This document shows positions 14,526-22,465 of a stretch of 39,835 bases of DNA, in pieces. The position numbers were made by a program, and so were the translations under genes. Every line of letters begins with the position of its first letter. The stretch's first letter is position 1. The notes below the pieces were generated by a model. That model saw only the letters and a program-made list of their open reading frames with translations, was not told where the DNA came from and did not search any database. The stretch comes from ZC4RG30 sp965652645. GTDB taxonomy: Bacteria > Pseudomonadota > Gammaproteobacteria > Steroidobacterales > Steroidobacteraceae. Where the stretch lies: NCBI GenBank assembly GCA_965652645.1, contig CBFGXE010000024.1, forward strand, positions 1-39,835, given 5' to 3'.

Positions 14526-16663
14526 AGCCGCTGGCTGGACAGCTCGTGCTGGCGCTGGACGACATGGCTTCGCGGCCGCTGTGCCGCTACCTCGCTTCGC
14601 TGGGAGCGCAGGTGCGCCCCGGCACCGCCAATGCGACATCCATTGCCGCCGCGGACTTCCTCGTGGATGCGTCGGGCCTGGAGCGGCTTGCCGACCGCGG
14701 ACTCACCCGTGCGCAGCTTGAGGCCTGGAATCCCCGCCTCGTCCATGTGTCGGTGACCCCCTTCGGCAGCGGCGGTTCGCGGTCTCGCTGGCGCGGCGGC
14801 GAACTGGTCGCTGCGGCCATGGGTGGGGTGCTGCGCCTGACAGGCGAGCCGGACCGTCCGCCCGTGAAGGAGGCGCTGGATGCCTGCGGTTTCCACGCCG
14901 AGATGGCCGCCGCCGCCGGCGCAATGGCCGCGTACCTGGCGCGCGCCGGCTCGGGCCTCGGCCAGCACGTGGACGTGTCCGTGCAGGAGGTGGCCTTCAG
15001 CCGCAACGTGAATGGCGTGCTGGTGTGGCAGTTCGATCGCCGCAAGCTGCATCGCGTGGGCGGTGCGCTGAACTACGGCCGTGCCACCGTGCGCTGCATC
15101 TGGCGCCTGGCCGATGGCTGGTGTTTCCACACGCTGATGACCGGACGTTTCGGCGCGCCGGCCAACCAGGGACTTTCCGACTGGATCGATGCAGCCGGCC
15201 TGCCGAATCCGCTGCGCGGCACCGACTGGCTGCGCTACAACCGCTCCACTCTTGATGCGGGGACGCGCAAGACATGGGAGAAGGCCATTGCGGATTTCTT
15301 CCGCACGCGCACGCGCGGGGAGATCCGCACCGAAGGTCGTCGCAGGGGCATCAATGCCTGCGTGGTGGAATCACCCGCCGACGTGCCGGCCGATCCGCAC
15401 CTGCTGGCACGCGGGTTCTGGACGGAACGGGACGGCGTGCGCTGGCCGTCGCGCTTTGCGCGCATCACCCCTGCGCCGCAGGCGGCGCCCGTGCCCGCGC
15501 CTGCGCGCCCGGGCACGCGCGGGGGCCCGCTGGCCGGCGTGCGCGTGCTGGATTTCTCCTGGGCGCTGGTGGGCTCGATCACCACCAAGATCCTGGGCGA
15601 CCTGGGCGCCGACATCATCAAGGTGGAGTCGCGCACCCGTCCCTGCCTGTCGCGCGTCGACGTGCAGGTGTCTGCCTCGCGGCCGGATGACCTGGACGAC
15701 AAACCCTGGTTCGCGCACCTGAACACTTCCAAGCGCAGCCTGTCGCTGGACCTCAAGCAGCCGGCCTCGCGCGCCATCATCGATCCACTGGTGGAGTGGG
15801 CCGATGTGGTGGTGGAGAACTTCTCTCCGGGCACCATGGACAAGCTCGGGCTCGGATATGCGCAGCTTGCTGCGCGCAAGCCATCGCTGGTAATGGCATC
15901 CGGCAGCGTCTACGGCCAGACCGGTCCGCTGGCAGCGGAGTGGGGCGTGGACGGCACCGGTGGCGCGCTGTCCGGCCGCACCTGGCTCACCGGCTGGGCG
16001 GACCGCGATCCGGTGGTGCCGGGCGCCGTGCCCTATGGCGACGTCATCGTCCCCTATGTGATCGCGGCCAGCATCGCCGCGGCTCTGGCCCGCCGCCAGC
16101 AGGATGGACGCGGCTGCCACATCGACGCCTCCATGTACGAGATCTGCGTGCAGCAGATGTACGACGCGGTGATCGGCGCGCAGCAGGGGCAGCCGCCGCA
16201 GCGCATGGGCAATGCGGAGCCCGTCGTGCACCACCAGGATGTGTACCCGGCGCGCGGCGAGGATCGATGGGTGGCGATCAGCCTCGCCGATGCGGCCGAG
16301 GCTGAACGACTGGCGAAGCTGACCGGCGGCCAGCCCATCGCTGCATGGACGGCCACGCAGGATGAACAGGCGCTGGTGGAAACCCTGCAGGCCGCAGGCA
16401 TCGCTGCCGGTGTGCTGCAGGACATCGAGGACCTGATGGAGCGCGACCCGGTGCTGCGCGCGCGCGGCGCGGTGATGGAACTGCCTCACAACAAGCTCGG
16501 CAGTTTCGGCCACGTGCGAACGCCGATCTCCTTCTCGAGGGATCGGCCGGAGCCCTATCGCGCCCCCTCCATGGGTGAACACAATCGCGAGATTGCATTG
16601 CAGGTCGCCGGGCTCGACGCGGCGCGGTTCGAGGAACTGGTGGCCGGGAAGGTGTTTTCATGA
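14522..16663 (+). CDS. Tandem double-domain family III CoA-transferase (CaiB/BaiF)
   Basis: A 713-residue protein made of two CaiB/BaiF domains, about 1-320 and 335-713, joined by an Ala/Pro linker (PQAAPVPAPARPGTRGG). The second half is canonical (LAGVRVLDFSWALVGSITTK, LGADIIKVES, VVVENFSPGTMDKLGLGY). The first half is more divergent and lacks a clear N-terminal L-V-lD-ADIIKIE block. Family III enzymes move CoA between acyl-CoA and free acids through an aspartyl anhydride. At the matching position (the D of the MQDA-type motif in formyl-CoA transferase) this protein has Glu in both halves: E156 in VDVSVQE and E540 in IDASMYE. Its start and stop overlap the flanking dehydratase genes (ATGA at each end). 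A role in loading CoA onto the imported acid is inferred. Confidence 0.87.
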   Translation: MKPLAGQLVLALDDMASRPLCRYLASLGAQVRPGTANATSIAAADFLVDASGLERLADRGLTRAQLEAWNPRLVHVSVTPFGSGGSRSRWRGGELVAAAMGGVLRLTGEPDRPPVKEALDACGFHAEMAAAAGAMAAYLARAGSGLGQHVDVSVQEVAFSRNVNGVLVWQFDRRKLHRVGGALNYGRATVRCIWRLADGWCFHTLMTGRFGAPANQGLSDWIDAAGLPNPLRGTDWLRYNRSTLDAGTRKTWEKAIADFFRTRTRGEIRTEGRRRGINACVVESPADVPADPHLLARGFWTERDGVRWPSRFARITPAPQAAPVPAPARPGTRGGPLAGVRVLDFSWALVGSITTKILGDLGADIIKVESRTRPCLSRVDVQVSASRPDDLDDKPWFAHLNTSKRSLSLDLKQPASRAIIDPLVEWADVVVENFSPGTMDKLGLGYAQLAARKPSLVMASGSVYGQTGPLAAEWGVDGTGGALSGRTWLTGWADRDPVVPGAVPYGDVIVPYVIAASIAAALARRQQDGRGCHIDASMYEICVQQMYDAVIGAQQGQPPQRMGNAEPVVHHQDVYPARGEDRWVAISLADAAEAERLAKLTGGQPIAAWTATQDEQALVETLQAAGIAAGVLQDIEDLMERDPVLRARGAVMELPHNKLGSFGHVRTPISFSRDRPEPYRAPSMGEHNREIALQVAGLDAARFEELVAGKVFS

Positions 16664-17946
16664 ACGCGTCGACCGAAATACGCGGGCGCAAGGACCTGGC
16701 CTGCACAGCCGAGGCCACGGCCTTCCAGAAGGCCTTCGGCGCGGAGTTGCGCGAGCGCGTGGTGGAGCGGGGCGAGCCGTTTGCCGTCGCGCAGGCGGAT
16801 ACCCCGCACGAGATCTTCCATGCGATGGACATTCCCATCGTCTCCAACCAGTGGTGGTCGGCCTACATCTCCGCCAAGCGCCTCTCCACGCGCTACTTCG
16901 GCGTGCTCGATGAGCTCGGCTATCCACCCAACCGCTGCAGCTACTGCTCGCTGGGCCTGGCCTGTTCGCTGGCGAACGATCCCTCCACCGCGCCCTGGGG
17001 CGGCCTGCCGCGTCCCACCGTGCTGGTGGCACGGCTCACCTGCGACTGCATCCAGCAGGTATTTGCCCGCTGGGCCGAGGTGATGGGCACGGACTTCTTC
17101 CCGCTGGAGGCGCCGGCCTGGACGCAGACGCTGCCGCAGTGGTACCGGCACTCCAATGAACGCTGGGAGGAGGTCTATGGCAGCGAGCGCATCGCGCTGC
17201 TGGCCGGGGAGATGCGCGACCTCATCGCGTTGCTGGAGCGCAAGACCGGCCGGCGCTTCGAGATGGAAAAGCTCGCCCAGCTGATGGAGCGCATCAACGA
17301 GCAGGAAGGCTACCTGCACGAGGCCGCGCTGCTGGCCGGCTCGGCGCGGCCCTGCCCGGTGTCCATCGTCGACCAGATGCCCAACACCATGATCCCGCAG
17401 TGGCACCGCGGCTCCGACTGGGCCGTGGCGCATGCGCGCAAGTTCCGCGATGAAGTGCGCGCGCGGGCCGGGGCGGGGCAGGGCGTGGCGGCCAACGAAC
17501 GCATCCGCCTGATGTGGATCGGCGCCGGCCTCTGGCACGACACAGCCTTCTACCAGGCGCTGGAAGAGCGGCTGGGCGCCGTGTTCGTGTGGACCATGTA
17601 CCTGCCCTTCGCCGGACCCCAGTACGTCCGCAACCTGAAGGGCCGGCCGCTGGATGCACTGGCCAGCCGCATCTGCTCGATGAACGAGGTGCTGCATTTG
17701 CCGCCCTGGATGTGCGAGTGGATGGTGAGCGAGGCCGAGCGCTGCGGCATCGACGCCGCGGTGATGCTGGTGCCGCGTGACAACCGCGTGTCGCAGTCCG
17801 GCACGCTGCTCACGCGCGAGGCGCTGGAATCCGCCGGGGTGCCGGTATTGCTGCTCGACGCCGACATGGTGGATGCCAAGAGCTGGGATCGCGGGGCGGC
17901 CGTGGAACGCGTGGAACAGTTCCTGCGCCAGGCGGGGCTGGCATGA
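16660..17946 (+). CDS. 2-hydroxyacyl-CoA dehydratase/benzoyl-CoA reductase family subunit (HgdA/BcrB-like), cluster-binding
   Basis: A 428-residue cytoplasmic protein of the 2-HAD family. IFHAMDIPIVSNQWWSAYIS matches the N-terminal substrate region. It carries a cysteine-rich block, C93-S-Y-C96 with C102 (NRCSYCSLGLACSL), and C128-D-C130 (LTCDC). These are good candidates for [4Fe-4S] ligands. The C-terminal half has the second Rossmann-like lobe (RIRLMWIGAGLWHDTAFYQA and PVLLLDADMVD). Known members need electron injection by an ATP-driven activator (HgdC/FldI/BcrAD type), and none is encoded in this window. ATGA overlaps join it to the tandem CoA-transferase upstream and to dctP downstream. 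Together with the subunit at 13485 it should form the catalytic heterodimer; the substrate is unknown. Confidence 0.83.
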   Translation: MNASTEIRGRKDLACTAEATAFQKAFGAELRERVVERGEPFAVAQADTPHEIFHAMDIPIVSNQWWSAYISAKRLSTRYFGVLDELGYPPNRCSYCSLGLACSLANDPSTAPWGGLPRPTVLVARLTCDCIQQVFARWAEVMGTDFFPLEAPAWTQTLPQWYRHSNERWEEVYGSERIALLAGEMRDLIALLERKTGRRFEMEKLAQLMERINEQEGYLHEAALLAGSARPCPVSIVDQMPNTMIPQWHRGSDWAVAHARKFRDEVRARAGAGQGVAANERIRLMWIGAGLWHDTAFYQALEERLGAVFVWTMYLPFAGPQYVRNLKGRPLDALASRICSMNEVLHLPPWMCEWMVSEAERCGIDAAVMLVPRDNRVSQSGTLLTREALESAGVPVLLLDADMVDAKSWDRGAAVERVEQFLRQAGLA

Positions 17947-18989
17947 AGGCCCTGCGCGCAATCTGCCTGGGCGCGGCGCTGGCCCTGCTGGCAGCCTGTG
18001 CGCAGCGCACTGCCGACGATGGCGTCGTCGAGCTGGTGTATGCCACGCCCTACAGTCCCGCACATCCCTTCAGTCGCGCCGACCAGGCGTGGATGGACTT
18101 CGTCGAGCAGCGCTCCGGCGGCACGCTGCGCATCCGCCCGAGCTGGTCCGGCGCGCTGATGTCCTCCGAGCATTCGATGGTGGAACTGCGCCATGGCGTG
18201 GTCGACATCGGCCTGGTCACGCCCATCTACGTGAAGGGCGGCGCCCACCTGATCCGCATCCAGTCCGGCTTCTACAGCGGGGTGGTTGCCATCGAGGACC
18301 AGGTGGCGCTGTATCGTTGCCTGGCGTCGGTGCATTCCGGCTTCGCGCAGGAACTGGAGGGGCTCCAGGTGCTGGCGGTGCAGGGTGGCAGCCTGCCGGG
18401 CGTCGTCACCCGCGAGCACCCCGTGCGCTCGCTGGATGACCTGCGTGGCCTCCGGCTGCGCGTGCCAACCGAGCTGCTGCAGATGATGCGCGAGCTGGGC
18501 GCCGACCCGGTGAACATGCCCATGGGCGATGTGTATTCGGCGCTGGCCAAGGGCGTGATCGACGGGCTGGTGGCGCCGACGGACACCTTCAAGTCGCTGC
18601 ACCTGGCCGAGGTGGCACGTTATTACTTTGCACTGAAGGTGCCGCGCGGCGCCTATCCGGCGCGCGCCATGGGCAGTCGGCGCTGGCAGTCCCTCTCGCC
18701 CGCGCATCGCGCCGTGCTCGAGGAGGGCGTGGCCGTATGGGAGCACGCGCTGGCGGAAGAGAATCGCCGCGCCCTGGATGATGGCTGGCGGCTGGCAGAA
18801 GAGCGGGGTGTCGAGCGTGCCGAAATCAGCGACGCGGACCAGGCGCGTTTCGATTCGCTCTACCTGCAGTACGCAGAGCGCAATGCGGCCGGACTTGCCC
18901 GCTACGATATCGACGGCATGGCGGTTTTCCGCACCGCCCGTGGCAGCATTGCGCCGGATGGCAGCATTGCCTGCAGGGGAGCCAACTGA
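17943..18989 (+). CDS. dctP: TRAP transporter solute-binding protein (DctP family), predicted lipoprotein
   Basis: A 348-residue substrate-binding protein. The N-terminus is a lipoprotein signal with a lipobox LAAC (C19) and no +2 Asp, so it is probably lipid-anchored. DctP proteins of Gram-negative bacteria are usually soluble in the periplasm, which makes this unusual. The mature protein shows the family pattern: VELVYATPYSPAHPFSRADQ, a central PVRSLDDLRGLRLRVP motif with the conserved arginine that usually clamps a substrate carboxylate, and GDVYSALAKGVIDGLVAP. The start overlaps the preceding TGA, and the second CoA-transferase ATG follows the stop directly. It delivers ligand to DctQM, whose genes lie 4.5 kb upstream in the same operon. 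The conserved RLRVP arginine fits an organic acid ligand. Confidence 0.92.
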   Translation: MKALRAICLGAALALLAACAQRTADDGVVELVYATPYSPAHPFSRADQAWMDFVEQRSGGTLRIRPSWSGALMSSEHSMVELRHGVVDIGLVTPIYVKGGAHLIRIQSGFYSGVVAIEDQVALYRCLASVHSGFAQELEGLQVLAVQGGSLPGVVTREHPVRSLDDLRGLRLRVPTELLQMMRELGADPVNMPMGDVYSALAKGVIDGLVAPTDTFKSLHLAEVARYYFALKVPRGAYPARAMGSRRWQSLSPAHRAVLEEGVAVWEHALAEENRRALDDGWRLAEERGVERAEISDADQARFDSLYLQYAERNAAGLARYDIDGMAVFRTARGSIAPDGSIACRGAN

Positions 18990-20159
18990 ATGAAACCGGT
19001 CCTTGAAGGAATCCGCGTGGCGGACTTCAGCCATGTGATGGCGGGTCCCTATGCCACGCACCTGCTGCGCCTGCTGGGCGCGGAGGTGATCAAGATCGAG
19101 GCGCCCGGCCGCGGCGACGCCATGCGCAACTATGGCAGCGACCGGCGTTACGACGGCATGGCGCCGGCCTTCATCGCGGTGAACGCCGGCAAGAAGTCGG
19201 TGGTGCTCGACCTGAAGAACGACGGGGACCTGGCGGCCGCCCGCCGCCTGATCGGGCGCAGCGACGTGCTGGTGGAGAACTTCCGTCCCGGCGTGATGGC
19301 GCGCCTCGGCCTCGACTACGACGCTGCCCGCAAGCTCAATCCCCGCCTGGTGTACTGCTCGGTGTCCGGCTACGGGCAATCCGGTCCGCGGCGCGACTGG
19401 CCGGCCATCGACAACATCGTGCAGGCCACCAGCGGCATGATGAGCCTGGGCGGTGATCCGGATGGCCCGCCCATGCGCGTGGGATTCCCGGTGGTCGACA
19501 CGCTGACGGGGCAGACCGCTGCATTTGCCATCCTGGCCGCGCTGCTGCGCCGGCAGCACAGTGGCGAGGGCGAGTTCCTCGACGTGGCGATGTTCGATGC
19601 CACCATCTCCTTCATGACGTCCGCCGTGGTGCCCTGGCTGGTGACGGGGCGCGCGCTGGAACGCACGGGCAATACCGGCTACAGCGGCCAGCCGACGTCG
19701 GCGCTGTTCCAGGCACGCGACGGGCATCGTGTGTCGCTGGGGGTGGTGCAGCAGCACCAGTTCGAGCTGCTGGCACGACTGCTGGAGCAGCCGCAGTGGC
19801 TCATCGATCCCCGCTTCGTCGATCCGGATTCACGGCGCATCAATGCGGCCGCCATGCGCGAGGCGCTTTCAGCCGTGATCCAGACCCGCGATGCCGCCGA
19901 GTGGGAGGCCATGCTCAGCGCGGCCGGCATTCCCTGCGGCAGGGTGCGCGACATCAGCGAGGCCATGTCGCTGCCTGAGCTGTCGCAGCGCGCACTGCAG
20001 CTGCCCCTGCGCATACCCGGGCTACCGGAGCGCGAAGACGTGGCCATCCTGGGGCCCGGATTCCAGTCGTCTGCAGGTGTCACGGGATCAATCGACCCGC
20101 CGCCGCAACTGGGCGAGCACACCCGCGAAATCCTCGACTGGCTGGCGCTGCCCGACTAG
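18990..20159 (+). CDS. Family III CoA-transferase (CaiB/BaiF), single domain
   Basis: A 389-residue cytoplasmic enzyme of normal family length. It has the hallmark N-terminus (LEGIRVADFSHVMAGPYATH, LLGAEVIKIEAPGRGDAMRN), then SVVLDLKNDGD, VLVENFRPGVMARLGLDYD and YCSVSGYGQSGP. It also has the active-site motif LDVAMFDATI, where D203 aligns with the catalytic aspartate of formyl-CoA transferase. It should transfer CoA between two carboxylic acids. The ATG directly abuts the dctP stop and it ends the operon. Unlike the tandem enzyme at 14522 it keeps the catalytic Asp, so the two transferases probably do different steps or use different donors. Alpha-methylacyl-CoA racemase is a related alternative, but the sequence reads more like a transferase. 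Confidence 0.92.
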   Translation: MKPVLEGIRVADFSHVMAGPYATHLLRLLGAEVIKIEAPGRGDAMRNYGSDRRYDGMAPAFIAVNAGKKSVVLDLKNDGDLAAARRLIGRSDVLVENFRPGVMARLGLDYDAARKLNPRLVYCSVSGYGQSGPRRDWPAIDNIVQATSGMMSLGGDPDGPPMRVGFPVVDTLTGQTAAFAILAALLRRQHSGEGEFLDVAMFDATISFMTSAVVPWLVTGRALERTGNTGYSGQPTSALFQARDGHRVSLGVVQQHQFELLARLLEQPQWLIDPRFVDPDSRRINAAAMREALSAVIQTRDAAEWEAMLSAAGIPCGRVRDISEAMSLPELSQRALQLPLRIPGLPEREDVAILGPGFQSSAGVTGSIDPPPQLGEHTREILDWLALPD

Positions 20160-20371
20160 GGCTGCCTGCTGAAAAGCACAATTTCTCTGGCAATTCGTCC
20201 AAGTCAGGAATCGGCGTTCCCGGGCATCATCGGAAGTTGCATTCCAGAACAGGTCAAACGGGGGGCCGGAAGACAATCTGCCTGCGCAGGCCGCAGGTGG
20301 TTGCTGGCTGCCGCCATTTCCGCAAAGCTTGAAAAAAGTCTGCTTAATTTCCTTTCCACGGAACCCAACCC

Positions 20372-22438
20372 ATGAAACACCAGATCTCCCGCGCCGGAAC
20401 CTGCAGGCCTGCCCTGAAACATCCGCTGGTGGTGGCCGGCATTGCGGCCGGCGCCCTGCTGCCCCTGGTGCTGCCTTCGGCGCAGCCCTCGGCCCAGCCG
20501 GTGGCGGCCCCCGGCTCCCTGATGCCGGCAGCGCCTGAAATCGTCATCACCGCGGCGAACGTCACGGCGGAGAAGGTCGGCACTTCCATTCCGGTGTCTG
20601 CCATCGGCGAACCGGTGGGCGGCGTGACGCTGAATCCGCCGCGCTGGGTGGAGGATGCCAATGGCGGTTACGGCGTCGTGGACGGGCAGATCCTGCCAGT
20701 GGATCCGAACGGCAAGCCCATCAACTTCCGCGTGGCGCTGCCTGCCAAGTGGGCCCGCCGCGGCCTGCAGCTGGGCGGCGGCGGCATGAACGGCACCATT
20801 CCCAATGTCACCGGTGGTGACCTGGCGCGCGGCTTCGCCACCTATGGCAGCGACTCCGGCCACCAGATGGGTGGCTTCGGGCCTCCGGGTGGTGGTGCTC
20901 CGGGTGCCGGCGGTCCGCCGCGTGGGATGGGTGGTCCGGGCGGCGCGCCGGGCGCCCGCGGCGGTGCACCGGGTGCCGGTGGCCCGCCGGGGGCCGGTGG
21001 TCCTCCCGGTGGCTTCCCGGGTGCCGGCGGTCCTCCGGGCGCTGGCGGTCCTCCGGGCGCGGGTGCCCCCCGTGGTGCCGGTGGTCCGCCGGTTGCGGGC
21101 GGTCCTCCGGGCGCAGGTCCGGGACGTGGTGCCCCGGGTGGCGGCATGCCGGGCGGGTTCCCCGGCGCCGGTGGTCCTCCCGGTGGCGGGGCGGCCGCCA
21201 ACGACTGGGCGCTCAATGACGAGGCCATCAAGAACATGGGCTACATGCAGATGAAGAAGACGCATGACGCCGCGATGGTCATCATGGAACGCGTGTACGG
21301 CGAGCGGCCGCGCTTCAACTACTACATCGGCGGTTCGCAGGGCGGGCGCGAGGCGCTCACCGTGGCGCAGCGCTACCCGAACGACTACGACGGCATCATC
21401 GCCGACGTGCCCATCGTCGGCTTCTCGACCCTGACGCTGGCGCCGGAGCTGATCCGCATCCAGGAGAAGCCGGCCGCCAACTGGGTGCCGACCGCCAAGA
21501 CCGCTGCCATCCGCGAGCATTTCATCCGCGAGGCGGACAAGCTGGATGGCATCGAGGACGGCGTGATCAACAACTACATGGCCGCACGCGCGCTGTTCGA
21601 CATGTCGCAGGGCGACCCGAAGCGCAACCCGTGGGCCGCGCTGCGTGGCCCGGACGGGCGCGATCCGGATCCGAACGACTCCTCGGTGAATGCGAAGCTC
21701 TCCGACGGCCAGATCGAGACGCTGAAGTTCATCTACACGCCATACAAGTTCGCCACGCCGCTGGCCAATGGCAACACCACCTTCGGCATGTGGATGCCCA
21801 CCACCGATCCGTCGGGCAGCGGCCTGCTGGTGAACCAGCGCTTCCGTGGCCAGGAAGGCGCGGCTCCCGATGCACCCGTGCACTCGCACCTGGGCGTGGT
21901 GGGCGTCACGGGTTTCCTGATGCAGGACCTCAGCGCCAATCCGCTGGACTACGTGGAAGGCGGCAAGTGGAACAAGCGCCGCGAGCAGATCTCCGAGTGG
22001 CTGGATTCCACCAACCCGGACCTGACGGCCTTCTACCGTCGCGGTGGCAAGCTGATCGTCACCATCGGCACCAATGACTCGCTGGCCTCCACGGGCGCGC
22101 AGCTGGACTACTACAAGGCCGTGCTCGACAAGATGGGCCGCAACACGCTGGATGCCTTCGCGCGCCTGTTCGTGGTGCCGCAGGGTGGCCACGGCCTCAG
22201 CGGCAACAGCCACACCACCAACGGTGCGGGCAAGCCGGTGGAGCGGTTCCAGATTCCAAACCAGTGGGACAAGCGCGACGCGCTGGTCGCCTGGGTGGAA
22301 CAGAACAAGGCCCCGGGCAAGACGGTGAAGGTCACCGCCGGCCAGCGTTCGCTGCCGCTGTGCTCCTATCCGGAATATCCGCGCTACGTCAGCGGAGCGG
22401 CCGAAGCGGCCGAGTCCTACCGCTGCACCGCGCCCTGA
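20372..22438 (+). CDS. Tannase/feruloyl esterase-family hydrolase with large Gly/Pro-rich insert
   Basis: A 688-residue exported alpha/beta hydrolase. The N-terminus has a basic start, then a hydrophobic stretch (VVAGIAAGALLPLVLP), read as a signal peptide or anchor. Tannase-family landmarks are FATYGSDSGHQ, NYYIGGSQGGREALTVAQRY, YDGIIADVP, GTNDSLAS and VVPQGGHGLSG, giving a probable triad S322-D569-H607. The catalytic part is interrupted at residues 166-275 by a Gly/Pro/Ala-rich insert; without it the length is normal for the family. The cysteines that flank Ser and His in the tannase CS-D-HC motif are glycines here. It should cleave ester bonds of phenolic acids (galloyl, feruloyl or similar); specificity is not determined. 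Upstream is a 212-base gap after the CoA-transferase operon, and a DUF3237 gene follows 27 bases later. Confidence 0.88.
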   Translation: MKHQISRAGTCRPALKHPLVVAGIAAGALLPLVLPSAQPSAQPVAAPGSLMPAAPEIVITAANVTAEKVGTSIPVSAIGEPVGGVTLNPPRWVEDANGGYGVVDGQILPVDPNGKPINFRVALPAKWARRGLQLGGGGMNGTIPNVTGGDLARGFATYGSDSGHQMGGFGPPGGGAPGAGGPPRGMGGPGGAPGARGGAPGAGGPPGAGGPPGGFPGAGGPPGAGGPPGAGAPRGAGGPPVAGGPPGAGPGRGAPGGGMPGGFPGAGGPPGGGAAANDWALNDEAIKNMGYMQMKKTHDAAMVIMERVYGERPRFNYYIGGSQGGREALTVAQRYPNDYDGIIADVPIVGFSTLTLAPELIRIQEKPAANWVPTAKTAAIREHFIREADKLDGIEDGVINNYMAARALFDMSQGDPKRNPWAALRGPDGRDPDPNDSSVNAKLSDGQIETLKFIYTPYKFATPLANGNTTFGMWMPTTDPSGSGLLVNQRFRGQEGAAPDAPVHSHLGVVGVTGFLMQDLSANPLDYVEGGKWNKRREQISEWLDSTNPDLTAFYRRGGKLIVTIGTNDSLASTGAQLDYYKAVLDKMGRNTLDAFARLFVVPQGGHGLSGNSHTTNGAGKPVERFQIPNQWDKRDALVAWVEQNKAPGKTVKVTAGQRSLPLCSYPEYPRYVSGAAEAAESYRCTAP
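20867..21198 (+). repeat. Gly/Pro-rich low-complexity insert within the tannase-like catalytic domain
   Basis: About 110 codons of imperfect GAGGPP hexapeptide units (18-base periods, for example GGCCCGCCGGGGGCCGGT) with variants such as GGPPRGMGG and GGFPGAGGPP. It sits exactly after the conserved SDSGHQ motif and before NDWALNDEAIKNMGYMQMKK, where other tannases have a short loop. Composition and unit match the insert in the GH43 gene at 4405-4692. Confidence 0.88.
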
Positions 22439-22465
22439 TCGCAACCAACAGAGCAAGGGAATAAC

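Noticed and set aside
14522..16663. The 713-residue CoA-transferase as an artefact of two genes fused by a sequencing error
   Set aside because: The two halves are different in sequence, share one uninterrupted frame through an Ala/Pro linker, and have no internal stop, ribosome site or start at the junction.
17550..19757. Antisense open frame of 735 codons opposite dctP and the CoA-transferase
   Set aside because: It crosses three real coupled genes, has no recognisable family and no ribosome site. It is a GC-bias shadow, like those at 284-2149, 8171-10636, 15371-16582 and 27251-29128.
20281..20290. Palindrome CCTGCGCAGG in the 212-base gap before the tannase-like gene
   Set aside because: Short GC-only palindromes are common in this sequence and nothing links it to a regulator. 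The rest of this gap shows no gene and no convincing promoter.
20867..21198. Repeat array that might be taken for a CRISPR or minisatellite locus
   Set aside because: Units are imperfect 18-base codon repeats kept in frame within a coding region, with no unique spacers.
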